Source: Agromyces lapidis (GTDB lineage: Bacteria > Actinomycetota > Actinomycetes > Actinomycetales > Microbacteriaceae). Taken from it: 64,000 nt of DNA. The number at the start of each line of letters is the position of its first letter. Position 1 is the stretch's first letter. This document shows, in pieces, positions 44,886 to 53,105 of the stretch. Location of the stretch: contig NZ_WBIQ01000008.1 in NCBI RefSeq assembly GCF_009749405.1, positions 62,001 through 126,000 on the forward strand, written 5' to 3'. A program made the position numbers and the translations under genes. A model generated the notes under the pieces. That model saw nothing but the letters and a program-made list of their open reading frames with translations. It made no database searches and had not been told where the DNA came from.

Positions 44886-46145
44886 CTATTCGGCGTCGCC
44901 TGAGTCTCCGACCGGAGCGGCTTCGCCCTCCGAGCGGGCCGCGAGGCGGCCCTCGGCGAGGGTGAGGGTGAGCGCCGCGCCCGACGGTGCGCCCTGCGGG
45001 CCGCGGAGGACGTGCCCGTCGGGGCCCTGCACGATCGCGTAGCCGCGGTCGAGGGTCGACTGCGGGGAGAGCGCCCGGAGGTGGCCGCGGAGTTCGCCGA
45101 TGCGGTGGGTCTGGCGTTCGATCTGCCGCTCGACGAGCTCGGCGCCGCGGGCGACCCAGCGGGTGAGGTCTTCGGCTCGGCGGTCGACGATCCAGGCGGT
45201 GTCGGCGAGTGCCGGCCGGGTGCGGAGGTGGCCGATGCGGTCGATCTCGTGCGCGACGAGGGTGCGCAGGCGCAGCGCGATGCGCGCCCGCGCCTGCTCG
45301 ACCCGCAGCAGCTCTTCGCCGACATCGGGGACGACGCGCTTGGCCGCGTCGGTCGGCGTCGAGGCGCGGAGGTCGGCGACCTCGTCGAGGAGGGGGCGGT
45401 CGGCTTCATGGCCGATCGCCGAGACGATGGGGGTGGATGCCGCGGCCGCGGCTCGCACGACGCGCTCGTCGCTGAAGCCGAGCAGGTTCTGGAAGTCGCC
45501 GCCGCCGCGCGCGATGATGATCACCTCGACCTCGGGGTCGGCGTCGAGACGTTCGATCGCGGCGACGACCTCGCCAGGGGTGCGGTCGCCCTGCACGGCC
45601 GCGTGCACGACGCGGAACTCCACGGCGGGCCAGCGGAGGCGGGCGTTGCGCAGCACGTCCTTCTCGGCGTCGCTGTCCTTCCCGGTGATCAGACCGACGA
45701 CGCCAGGCAGGAACGGCAGCCGCCGCTTGCGGGACACGTCGAAGAGTCCGTCGGCCGCGAGCTGCGCGCGCAGGCGCTCGAGACGCTCGAGCAGGTCGCC
45801 GAGGCCCACGTGCTTCAGCTCGAACACCTGCATCGACAGCGAGCCGCCCTTGACCCACCAGTTCGGCTTCACGAGGGCGACCACCCGGTCGCCCTGCGTG
45901 AACTCGCCACCGAGCCGCGACTTCACCGACGACCAGATCTGGAACGACACGGTCGCGTCGGCGTCGAGGTCCTTGAGCTTGCCGTAGACGTTGCCGCCCG
46001 AGACGCCCCACTGGGTGATCTCGCCCTCGACCCAGACGGTGCCGAGTCGGTCGAGGTACTGCTTCAGCTTCGCCGAGAGCTGCGCGACGGGCCAGGGCGC
46101 CTCGCGCGTCGCCGGGGCGTCGCGCGGTGCCGTTGCGTCCGTCAC
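44886..46145 (-). CDS. xseA: Exodeoxyribonuclease VII large subunit
   Basis: A 419-residue nuclease that degrades single-stranded DNA. The N-terminal OB fold has [10 protein letters not shown] and F-Q-I-W-S-S-V. The catalytic domain contains [36 protein letters not shown] and [11 protein letters not shown], followed by the coiled-coil arm. GTG 46145 follows GGGAGG. It is divergent from ispH with 49 bases between starts. Confidence 0.96.
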   Translation of the reverse strand: MTDATAPRDAPATREAPWPVAQLSAKLKQYLDRLGTVWVEGEITQWGVSGGNVYGKLKDLDADATVSFQIWSSVKSRLGGEFTQGDRVVALVKPNWWVKGGSLSMQVFELKHVGLGDLLERLERLRAQLAADGLFDVSRKRRLPFLPGVVGLITGKDSDAEKDVLRNARLRWPAVEFRVVHAAVQGDRTPGEVVAAIERLDADPEVEVIIIARGGGDFQNLLGFSDERVVRAAAAASTPIVSAIGHEADRPLLDEVADLRASTPTDAAKRVVPDVGEELLRVEQARARIALRLRTLVAHEIDRIGHLRTRPALADTAWIVDRRAEDLTRWVARGAELVERQIERQTHRIGELRGHLRALSPQSTLDRGYAIVQGPDGHVLRGPQGAPSGAALTLTLAEGRLAARSEGEAAPVGDSGDAE

Positions 46146-46181
46146 GCTGGCCTCCCGACCGCCCGCCCAGGTTGCGCCGCG

Positions 46182-46187
46182 TAGGAT
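46182..46187 (+). promoter_or_regulatory. -10 TAGGAT of leaderless ispH transcript
   Basis: TAGGAT ends 7 bases before GTG 46195. There is no Shine-Dalgarno. Confidence 0.6.
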
Positions 46188-46194
46188 TGGCATC

Positions 46195-47274
46195 GTGACG
46201 AGCTTGACTGATGCACCGCGGATCGACCTCGGCATGCCCAGAATCCCGAGCGTGCGTGGCCGGCTCAAGAATAACCCGGTCGACGGCGCCAAGCGGGTGC
46301 TGCTCGCAGCCCCTCGCGGCTACTGCGCCGGCGTCGACCGCGCGGTCATCGCCGTCGAGAAGGCGCTCGAGCACTACGGGGCTCCGGTGTACGTGCGCAA
46401 GCAGATCGTGCACAACATCCATGTCGTGACCGAGCTCGAGAAGCAGGGGGCGATCTTCGTCGACGAGGTCGACGAGGTGCCCGAAGGCGCCCACATCGTG
46501 TTCAGTGCGCACGGCGTCTCGCCGGCGGTCGTGAACGCGGCCTCCGACCGCGGGCTGCACGCCATCGACGCGACGTGCCCGCTCGTCACCAAGGTCCACC
46601 GCGAGGCCGTGCGCTTCGCGCGCGACGACTTCGAGATCCTGCTCATCGGCCACGAGGGCCACGAAGAGGTCGAGGGCACGGCGGGCGAGGCCCCCGACCA
46701 CGTCACCCTCGTGAACAGCCCCGACGACGTGCCGAACATCGAGGTGCGCGACCCCGACAAGGTGGTGTGGCTCTCGCAGACGACCCTCTCGGTCGATGAG
46801 ACGATGGAGACCGTGCGCCGCCTGCGCGAACGCTTCCCGAACCTGCAGGATCCGCCGTCGGACGACATCTGCTACGCCACCCAGAACCGCCAGGTCGCGA
46901 TCAAGAAGGTCGCCCAGGAGGCGGAGCTCGTGATCGTCGTGGGGTCGGCGAACTCGTCGAACAGCGTGCGCCTGGTCGAGGTCGCGCTCGAGAACGGGGC
47001 GAAGGCCGCGTACCGGGTCGACTACTCGAGCGAGATCCGTCAGGAGTGGCTCGACGGCGTCGCCTCGGTCGGGGTCACGAGCGGGGCCTCGGTGCCCGAG
47101 GGCCTCGTGAAAGAGGTGCTGCAGGAGCTCGCCGATGCCGGCTACGGCGACGTCGCCGAGGTGAAGACGGCCGAGGAGGACCTCATGTTCTCGCTGCCGA
47201 AGGAGCTGCGCAAAGACCTGCAGGGCAACCGCGACGCGCGGGCCCTCGGCGGTCGCCGCTCCGGCGACGCCTGA
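46195..47274 (+). CDS. ispH: 4-hydroxy-3-methylbut-2-enyl diphosphate reductase
   Basis: A 359-residue iron-sulphur enzyme, last step of the MEP pathway, giving IPP and DMAPP. The three cluster cysteines are C44 (R-G-Y-C-A-G-V), C128 (D-A-T-C-P-L-V-T-K) and C226 ([10 protein letters not shown]). H-N-I-H-V-V, S-A-H-G-V-S-P and G-S-A-N-S-S-N-S-x-R-L match the family. A 30-residue N-terminal extension precedes the core, as in other actinobacteria. Confidence 0.97.
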   Translation: MTSLTDAPRIDLGMPRIPSVRGRLKNNPVDGAKRVLLAAPRGYCAGVDRAVIAVEKALEHYGAPVYVRKQIVHNIHVVTELEKQGAIFVDEVDEVPEGAHIVFSAHGVSPAVVNAASDRGLHAIDATCPLVTKVHREAVRFARDDFEILLIGHEGHEEVEGTAGEAPDHVTLVNSPDDVPNIEVRDPDKVVWLSQTTLSVDETMETVRRLRERFPNLQDPPSDDICYATQNRQVAIKKVAQEAELVIVVGSANSSNSVRLVEVALENGAKAAYRVDYSSEIRQEWLDGVASVGVTSGASVPEGLVKEVLQELADAGYGDVAEVKTAEEDLMFSLPKELRKDLQGNRDARALGGRRSGDA

Positions 47275-47308
47275 GCCCCGCCCACCTCATCGGGCAGGCG
47301 CCGGCGCG

Positions 47309-47968
47309 TCAGGGCGTCGTCGACGGCGGTGTCAGGAGGAACTCGACGAGCGCCGGGTCGCTGAACGCCACGACGTACGTCACGGCCATCACGACGATGA
47401 ACGCGGCAACACCGGCGAGCAGCGGGATCCACCACGAGCTCGCCCCGGCGCGCATGCGCGCGCGCGACCAGAGCAGCGCGCCGAACCAGAGCGCGAACTG
47501 CGCGATCACGCCGACGGCGATCGCCACGGGCGCCGCGGGCCCCGGGACGAACTCGCTCGGCGGCGTGGTGCCGAACATCGATGCCGTGAGCGTCAGGGAC
47601 CTGACCATGCTCGACGGGAGGGCGACGAGGGAGAGCACGTTGTAGATCGCGCCCATCGCCCCGAAGACGAGGAGTGCGACCGTCCACGCGCGATCCGTGG
47701 GTCGGGCGACCGCGCCGGGCTGCGGGTACGCCGGAACCGGGGCGGCACCGACGACCGGCGCCGGGGCATCGGGCGCCTGAGCCGGGCTCGGGTCGGCCGG
47801 CGGCTGCCAGGTCCACCCCTCGGGGGCGTACTCGCCGTACCTCGGACGAGGCCGCTCGTCGGCGGGCGGCGCCGGCGGCGCGACCGGCGGCTGCGGTGCA
47901 GCTGCGCCGGTCGCGGCCTCGTCGGCCCGTCCGCTGTGATGCTGTCGAGCGGCCTCGTCGCGAGTCAT
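47309..47968 (-). CDS. DUF6264-like Pro-rich membrane protein
   Basis: A 219-residue protein. Residues 1-100 are Ala/Pro/Asp-rich with R-P-R-P-R-Y-G-E-Y-A-P-E-G-W-T-W, then three hydrophobic segments (about 106-126, 146-175 and 185-208). The R-Y-G-E-Y-A motif followed by a small membrane domain is a pattern I associate with Microbacteriaceae DUF6264. The function is unknown. It follows fba by 11 bases, so it is probably on the same transcript. Confidence 0.7.
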   Translation of the reverse strand: MTRDEAARQHHSGRADEAATGAAAPQPPVAPPAPPADERPRPRYGEYAPEGWTWQPPADPSPAQAPDAPAPVVGAAPVPAYPQPGAVARPTDRAWTVALLVFGAMGAIYNVLSLVALPSSMVRSLTLTASMFGTTPPSEFVPGPAAPVAIAVGVIAQFALWFGALLWSRARMRAGASSWWIPLLAGVAAFIVVMAVTYVVAFSDPALVEFLLTPPSTTP

Positions 47969-47979
47969 CCGGTGCTTCC

Positions 47980-49014
47980 TTATGCCGAGGTGATCGACTG
48001 GCCGGCCGAGCCGAGCTGACGCGTCGACTCGCCGACGCGCACGGCCATGGCCGATTCGGCGACCTTGCCCCACGCGCGCGGGTCGTACTGCTTCTTGTTG
48101 CCGACCGAGCCGTCGACCTTCAGCACGCCGTCGTAGTTCTGGAACATGTAGCCCGCGACCGAGCGCGTGAAGGCGTACTGCGTGTCGGTGTCGATGTTCA
48201 TCTTCACGACGCCGTTCGCGACCGCCTCGGCGATCTCGTCGTCGGTCGAGCCCGAGCCGCCGTGGAAGACGAGGTCGAGCGGCTTCTCGCCGGTGCCGTA
48301 CTTCGCCTGCAGGCCGTCCTGGATCTCCTTCAGCAGCGCCGGGCGCAGCTTGACGTTGCCGGGCGCGTACACGCCGTGCACGTTGCCGAAGGTGAGGGCG
48401 GCCATGTAGCGGCCCTGCTCGCCGAGGCCGAGGGCCTCGACCGTCGCGATCGCGTCGTCGAGGGTCGTGTAGAGCGCCTCGTTCGAGCCCTCGTGCTTGA
48501 CCCCGTCCTCCTCGCCGCCGACGACGCCGATCTCGACCTCGAGGATCGCGTTGATCGCCTTCATGCGGGGGAGGATCTCCTTCGCGATGTCGAGGTTCTC
48601 GGTGAGCGGCACGGCCGAGCCGTCCCACATGTGCGACTGGAAGATGGGGTTGCGGCCGGCCTTCACCTCGGCCTCGGAGGCCTCGATGAGCGGGAACACG
48701 AAGTCGGCGAGCGCCGGCTTCGGGCAGTGGTCGGTGTGAAGGGCGACGGTGATCGGGTACGACTTCGCGACCTCGTGCGCGAAGCGCGCGAATGCGAGGG
48801 CGCCGGTCGAGCGGGCCTTGACGGTGTGGCCGGCGAAGTAGTCGGCGCCGCCCGTGGTCACCTGGATGATGCCGTCGGAACCCGCCTCGGTGAGGCCCTG
48901 GAGCACCGCGTTCAGGGTCTGCGAGCTCGAGACGTTGAAGGCGGGGAACGCGAAGCCCTTGGCCTTCGCGGTGTCCAGCATCTCGGCGTACTGCTCGGGG
49001 GTGGCGATGGGCAT
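47980..49014 (-). CDS. fba: Class II fructose-bisphosphate aldolase
   Basis: A 344-residue zinc aldolase. Active-site segments are A-F-P-A-F-N-V-S-S, V-A-L-H-T-D-H-C (Asp and zinc His), E-V-E-I-G-V-V-G-G-E-E-D-G-V, F-G-N-V-H-G-V-Y and L-V-F-H-G-G-S-G-S-T, then M-N-I-D-T-D-T-Q. ATG 49014 follows AAGGAG. It is divergent from two GlpX-type phosphatases, and the three would work together in glycolysis/gluconeogenesis. Confidence 0.97.
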   Translation of the reverse strand: MPIATPEQYAEMLDTAKAKGFAFPAFNVSSSQTLNAVLQGLTEAGSDGIIQVTTGGADYFAGHTVKARSTGALAFARFAHEVAKSYPITVALHTDHCPKPALADFVFPLIEASEAEVKAGRNPIFQSHMWDGSAVPLTENLDIAKEILPRMKAINAILEVEIGVVGGEEDGVKHEGSNEALYTTLDDAIATVEALGLGEQGRYMAALTFGNVHGVYAPGNVKLRPALLKEIQDGLQAKYGTGEKPLDLVFHGGSGSTDDEIAEAVANGVVKMNIDTDTQYAFTRSVAGYMFQNYDGVLKVDGSVGNKKQYDPRAWGKVAESAMAVRVGESTRQLGSAGQSITSA

Positions 49015-49132
49015 GGTGCTCCTTCGGTGACGACAGTGTGGGTTCGGCACGAGTCTATCGACTTGTCGAGCACGGCTCAGGTGTCGGATGCCACGTGGCG
49101 ACGCCGCGCGGAGGTGGGGCCCGTCGGCGGGG

Positions 49133-49138
49133 CAGGAT
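49133..49138 (+). promoter_or_regulatory. -10-like CAGGAT before the first glpX-like gene
   Basis: CAGGAT ends 6 bases before ATG 49145. No ribosome-binding site of usual spacing is present. Confidence 0.35.
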
Positions 49139-49144
49139 GGAGCC

Positions 49145-50263
49145 ATGAGCGACCCGATCGAACTCGCCGAAGGCGCCCGCGACCGCGACCGTGACCGCGC
49201 CCGTGCCGACGTGGCCGACGCCGCAGCGCTCGCCGAGCAGTTGCGCCCCGCCGTGATCGCGGCGGCGACGGCATGCCTTCCGCTCGTGGGGCGCGGCGAC
49301 GGCGACGCGCTCGACGGCGCCGCGGTCGCCGCGATGCGTGCGGCGCTCGCCGAACTGCCCGTCGACGGCCGCGTCGTCGTCGGCGAGGGCGAGAAGGACG
49401 AGGCGCCGATGCTGCACCTCGGCGAACGGTTCGGGCGCGCGGGAGCAGGCGACCCGTCGATCGACATCGCCGTCGACCCCGTCGACGGCACCCGGCTCGG
49501 GGCCGCGGGCCGGCCCGGTGCGATGGCGGTCATCGCGGCCGCCCCGCGCGGGGCGCTCTTCGACCTCGGGCCGGCGCACTACCTCGAGAAGTTCGTGACC
49601 TGGCTGCCGGGTCTCACCGTCGCTCGGGCCGCCGGGCGTTCGCTGCCCGAACTCGTCGCCGAGCTGGTCGAGGAGGCCGCCCGCGCCCGCGGCGTGGAGC
49701 CCCGGGACATCCGCATCGCCGTGCAGGACCGCCCGCGCAACCTGCCGTACCTCGATGCTGTGCGCGCAGCGGGCGCGACGGTCGAACGGTTCGAGCACGG
49801 CGACATCGAGCGGAGCCTGGCGGCGTTGCCGGGTGCTGCCGGAGACGCGGGGCTCGACCCGCGCCCCTGGCTTCCGCGTCTCGACGCCGTGATCGGCGTC
49901 GGCGGTGCGCCCGAGGGGGTCATCGTCGCTGCCGCGGTGCGTGCGCTCGGCGGCTCGATGCTGGCCCGCTTCGCGCCGCAGTCCGATGGCGAGCGGGAGC
50001 GGCTGCTCGGGCACCTGGCAGGAGCGCGTGCGATCGACGCACTCGTCGAACTCGACGAACTCTGCGCCGGGCCGGCTGCCGTCGCGCTCGCCGCGGTCAC
50101 CGACTGCGAGATCGGCCTCGCCCTGCCCGGCGTGCAGCAGATGCCGCGCGGAGTGCGTGCGCACTGGTGGTCGGCACCCGGCGGCGGGTACGGCTGGGCC
50201 GATGCGCTCGATGTCGACGCGGGCGCGCCCGTTCCTGCCAGGCCTGAAGCTGCCGGGCCTTAA
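49145..50263 (+). CDS. GlpX-like phosphatase, divergent paralogue
   Basis: A 372-residue member of the class II fructose-1,6-bisphosphatase family. It keeps V-V-V-G-E-G-E-K-D-E-A-P-M-L and the lithium-sensitive phosphatase motif D-I-A-V-D-P-V-D-G-T, plus G-V-G-G-A-P-E-G-V-I. It differs from the next gene by a charged N-terminus with R-D-R-D-R-D-R, a Pro/Leu-rich insertion after residue 230 and a different C-terminus. It may be the working FBPase, a sugar-bisphosphatase of other specificity, or a decaying copy. Its stop is TAA, unusual here. Confidence 0.82.
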   Translation: MSDPIELAEGARDRDRDRARADVADAAALAEQLRPAVIAAATACLPLVGRGDGDALDGAAVAAMRAALAELPVDGRVVVGEGEKDEAPMLHLGERFGRAGAGDPSIDIAVDPVDGTRLGAAGRPGAMAVIAAAPRGALFDLGPAHYLEKFVTWLPGLTVARAAGRSLPELVAELVEEAARARGVEPRDIRIAVQDRPRNLPYLDAVRAAGATVERFEHGDIERSLAALPGAAGDAGLDPRPWLPRLDAVIGVGGAPEGVIVAAAVRALGGSMLARFAPQSDGERERLLGHLAGARAIDALVELDELCAGPAAVALAAVTDCEIGLALPGVQQMPRGVRAHWWSAPGGGYGWADALDVDAGAPVPARPEAAGP

Positions 50264-50277
50264 GAATGCACATTCTT
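50262..50277. promoter_or_regulatory. AT-rich palindrome AAGAATG-CA-CATTCTT
   Basis: A perfect 7-bp inverted repeat beginning in the stop codon of the upstream gene, 48 bases before the TAGGCT promoter of glpX. AT-rich perfect palindromes are rare in this sequence, so it may be an operator. I do not recognise the regulator. Confidence 0.4.
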
Positions 50278-50324
50278 TCACTGACGAACGGATGAAAACC
50301 GGGCCGCTCTCGCCGTCTCGTGCC

Positions 50325-50330
50325 TAGGCT
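50325..50330 (+). promoter_or_regulatory. -10 TAGGCT upstream of glpX
   Basis: TAGGCT 72 bases before the glpX start. The leader ends in GGAGGACC, a clear ribosome-binding site. Confidence 0.5.
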
Positions 50331-50402
50331 GGGACACGGACGATCGTCCTTTCCCTCCGGCCTCCGATCGAGGCCGAACGCTGAACCCCGGAGGACCACT
50401 CG

Positions 50403-51404
50403 ATGGTGAGCACCGATACCGCCAGCCTCTTCCTGCACCCCGACCGCAACATCGCACTCGAACTCGTGCGCGCGACCGAGGCTGCGGCGATCCGCTCGTA
50501 TCCGTGGATCGGGCGCGGCGACAAGCTCGGTGCCGACGGCGCAGCGGTCGACGCGATGCGGGCATTCCTCGGCACCGTCAACTTCGACGGCGTCGTCGTC
50601 ATCGGCGAGGGAGAGAAGGACGAGGCGCCGATGCTCTTCAACGGCGAGCGCGTCGGCAACGGCCGGGGCCCCGCGTGCGACATCGCCGTCGATCCGATCG
50701 ACGGCACCTCGCTCACTGCGGCCGGCCGCCAGAACGCGCTCTCGGTCATCGCCGTCTCCGACCGGGGCAGCATGCTCGACGCCTCGAGCGTCTTCTACAT
50801 GGACAAGATCGTCACGGATGCCTCGGGCATCGGCGTCGTCGACATCCGCAAGCCGATCGGCGAGAACCTGCGGGCCCTCGCCGCGGCGAAGGGCAAGGAG
50901 GTCGGCGAGCTCCGTGTCGCCGTGCTGAACCGCCCCCGCCACGAGCAGCTCATCGCCGACATCCGCGCCGCCGGTGCCGGCACCCGCCTCATCAGCGACG
51001 GCGACGTCGCGGGCGGCATCAACGCAGCCCGCTACGAGTCGCGCATCGACATGTGCGTCGGCATCGGCGGCAGCCCCGAGGGCATCACGACGGCGTGCGC
51101 GATCAAGGCGCTCGGCGGGTTCATGCAGGGCAAGCTCGCGCCGCTCGACGACGCCGAGCGCGCCCGTGGCGAGGCCGCCGGTCTCGACTGCGACAAGATC
51201 TACGAGCTCGACGACCTGGTGCGCGGCGACAACACCTTCTTCGTCGCGACCGGCGTGACCGACGGCGAGCTCCTCGACGGAGTGCGCAAGAAGGGCCCGA
51301 TCATCCGCACCGAGTCGATCGTGCTGCGCGGCAAGTCGGGCACGGCCCGCCGCATCGTCGCCGACCACCTCATCGAGAAGTGGCTCGTCGACGCCGACAT
51401 CTGA
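50403..51404 (+). CDS. glpX: Class II fructose-1,6-bisphosphatase
   Basis: A 333-residue GlpX enzyme, the key gluconeogenic phosphatase of actinobacteria. Visible motifs are N-I-A-L-E-L-V-R-A-T-E-A-A-A, V-V-I-G-E-G-E-K-D-E-A-P-M-L-F, D-I-A-V-D-P-I-D-G-T-S-L-T-A-A-G, M-D-K-I and C-V-G-I-G-G-S-P-E-G-I-T-T. Length and motifs match canonical GlpX more closely than the upstream paralogue. ATG 50403 follows GGAGGA. Confidence 0.95.
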   Translation: MVSTDTASLFLHPDRNIALELVRATEAAAIRSYPWIGRGDKLGADGAAVDAMRAFLGTVNFDGVVVIGEGEKDEAPMLFNGERVGNGRGPACDIAVDPIDGTSLTAAGRQNALSVIAVSDRGSMLDASSVFYMDKIVTDASGIGVVDIRKPIGENLRALAAAKGKEVGELRVAVLNRPRHEQLIADIRAAGAGTRLISDGDVAGGINAARYESRIDMCVGIGGSPEGITTACAIKALGGFMQGKLAPLDDAERARGEAAGLDCDKIYELDDLVRGDNTFFVATGVTDGELLDGVRKKGPIIRTESIVLRGKSGTARRIVADHLIEKWLVDADI

Positions 51405-51417
51405 GCCCCGAACGCCG

Positions 51418-51456
51418 AACGGGCGTCGAGCCGACCGAGTCGGTTCGACGCCCGTT
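51418..51456. terminator. Terminator hairpin between glpX and rmuC
   Basis: An 18-bp stem (51418-51435 with 51439-51456, one G-T pair) with a three-base loop, placed between convergent genes. Confidence 0.75.
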
Positions 51457-51481
51457 GCCGTCAGTGCGGTGCGGTGCGGTG

Positions 51482-53104
51482 TCAGAGTCCGCTGCGGATC
51501 TCGGGGTCGAGGTCGGCGCCGGCGAAGTCGGCGTCGGGCGATTCCGCGTCGGCCGCATCGATCGCCTCCACGGGAACGATGCTCTCGAGCACGACCTCGA
51601 TCGAGTCGGCCTCTTCGCCGACAGTGACCTCGAGCGTTTCGACGCCGCGCAGCTTGCGCTCGATCGCTCGCGTACGCTGCCCTGCGGCAGCCACGGTGTT
51701 CTGCGCGGTCTGCAGCTGCTTGCCGAGCTTGTCCCAGACGAGTGCGTACTTGTTGAACTCGGCCTTCGCGGCGCCGAGCACCTGCCAGACCTCGGAGCTG
51801 CGCTTCTCGATCGAGAGGGTTCGGAAGCCCATCTGCAAGCTGTTGAGGAGCGACGCCAGCGTGGCCGGCCCGGTGACGTTGACGTGGAAGTCGTTCTGGA
51901 GGCGGCTCATGAGGCCCGGGCGACGGACGACCTCGGCGAACAGCCCCTCGGTGGGCAGGTACATGATCGCGAAGTCGGTACTCAGCGGCGGCTCGATGTA
52001 CTTCTCCCGGATGGACTTCGCCTGCGCGACCACCGCACGCTCGAGCGCTTTCGCCGCCGACTCGATCTCGGCCTTCTCGCCGGTCTCCTGAGCTTCGAGC
52101 AGACGCTCGTAGTCTTCTTGGGGGAACTTGGAGTCGATCGGCAGGTACACCGGACGGTCGCCGTCGCTCTGACCCGGAAGCTTGATCGCGAACTCGACGT
52201 TCTCACGTGAGTTCGGCTTGATGACGACGTTCTGCTCGTACTGGTCGGGCGTGAGCAGGTCTTCGAGCTGCCTGGCGAGCTGCACCTCGCCCCAGGTGCC
52301 GCGACTCTTGACGTTGGTGAGCACGCGCTTGAGGCCCCCGACATCGGTCGCGAGCGTCTTCATCTCGCCGAGGCCCACCTGCACCTGCTCGAGTCGTTCG
52401 CTTACGAGCTTGAACGATTCGCCCAGCCGCTTCTCGAGCGTGCCCTGGAGCTTTTCGTCGACCGTCTCTCGCATCTGGTCGAGCTTGGCTTCATTGCCGG
52501 TGCGGAGCTTGTCGAGCTCCTCACGCATGGACTGCTGGAGTTCGACGTGCTTCGCGGCATTCGCGTCGGTCAGCGCCTGGACGCGCTCGGCATTGACGGC
52601 AAGCGAGTCGGCCATCGCCTTCTGCAGTTTCTCGACCGTGGCGCGCACCTGTTCGAGCTTCTCGTCGTTCGCGGCCCGCAGCGCGTCGAAGCGGGTCTCG
52701 ACCGCGCTCTTGAGCTCGGTCTGCGCCGCGAGCGACGACTTCGAGGACGTGTGGAACTTGTCGCTCAACTCGATGAGGGAGCGGTCGACCGTGGTGCGGA
52801 GCTCGTCGGACGACGCCTTGCGCGACTCGCGCTCTCGCCCCGACTCCTCAGCCTGCGCGATCGCGGTCGACTGGAGTCGCTGGTCGAGCTGCATCTGCAG
52901 CGCGATGAGCTGCTGGGTCAGTTCGCTGCGCTGGGTCGCGAGCTCTTGGCGGAGTTCGCCGCCGCCCGCGCGAACCTCGTCGCGGATCGTCGATGACAGC
53001 TGCTGATCGCCGCCGCCGGCGCCACGCCCGAGCTTGAGCCGGATGGCGAGCGCGCCGAGCAGGACGCCCACGATGAGGCCGATGACGAGCAGCAGGATCT
53101 CCAT
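51482..53104 (-). CDS. rmuC: DNA recombination protein RmuC
   Basis: A 540-residue protein with an N-terminal membrane helix (M-E-I-L-L-L-V-I-G-L-I-V-G-V-L-L), a long coiled coil (about residues 45-230) and the RmuC nuclease-like core with G-T-W-G-E-V-Q-L-A-R-Q-L-E-D-L-L, P-V-Y-L-P-I-D-S-K-F-P-Q-E-D-Y-E-R-L, M-Y-L-P-T-E-G-L-F and L-N-S-L-Q-M-G-F-R. E. coli RmuC limits inversions at short repeats. Start 53104 is chosen so that the membrane helix is N-terminal. ATG 53134 adds ten residues. Confidence 0.9.
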   Translation of the reverse strand: MEILLLVIGLIVGVLLGALAIRLKLGRGAGGGDQQLSSTIRDEVRAGGGELRQELATQRSELTQQLIALQMQLDQRLQSTAIAQAEESGRERESRKASSDELRTTVDRSLIELSDKFHTSSKSSLAAQTELKSAVETRFDALRAANDEKLEQVRATVEKLQKAMADSLAVNAERVQALTDANAAKHVELQQSMREELDKLRTGNEAKLDQMRETVDEKLQGTLEKRLGESFKLVSERLEQVQVGLGEMKTLATDVGGLKRVLTNVKSRGTWGEVQLARQLEDLLTPDQYEQNVVIKPNSRENVEFAIKLPGQSDGDRPVYLPIDSKFPQEDYERLLEAQETGEKAEIESAAKALERAVVAQAKSIREKYIEPPLSTDFAIMYLPTEGLFAEVVRRPGLMSRLQNDFHVNVTGPATLASLLNSLQMGFRTLSIEKRSSEVWQVLGAAKAEFNKYALVWDKLGKQLQTAQNTVAAAGQRTRAIERKLRGVETLEVTVGEEADSIEVVLESIVPVEAIDAADAESPDADFAGADLDPEIRSGL

Positions 53105-53105
53105 G

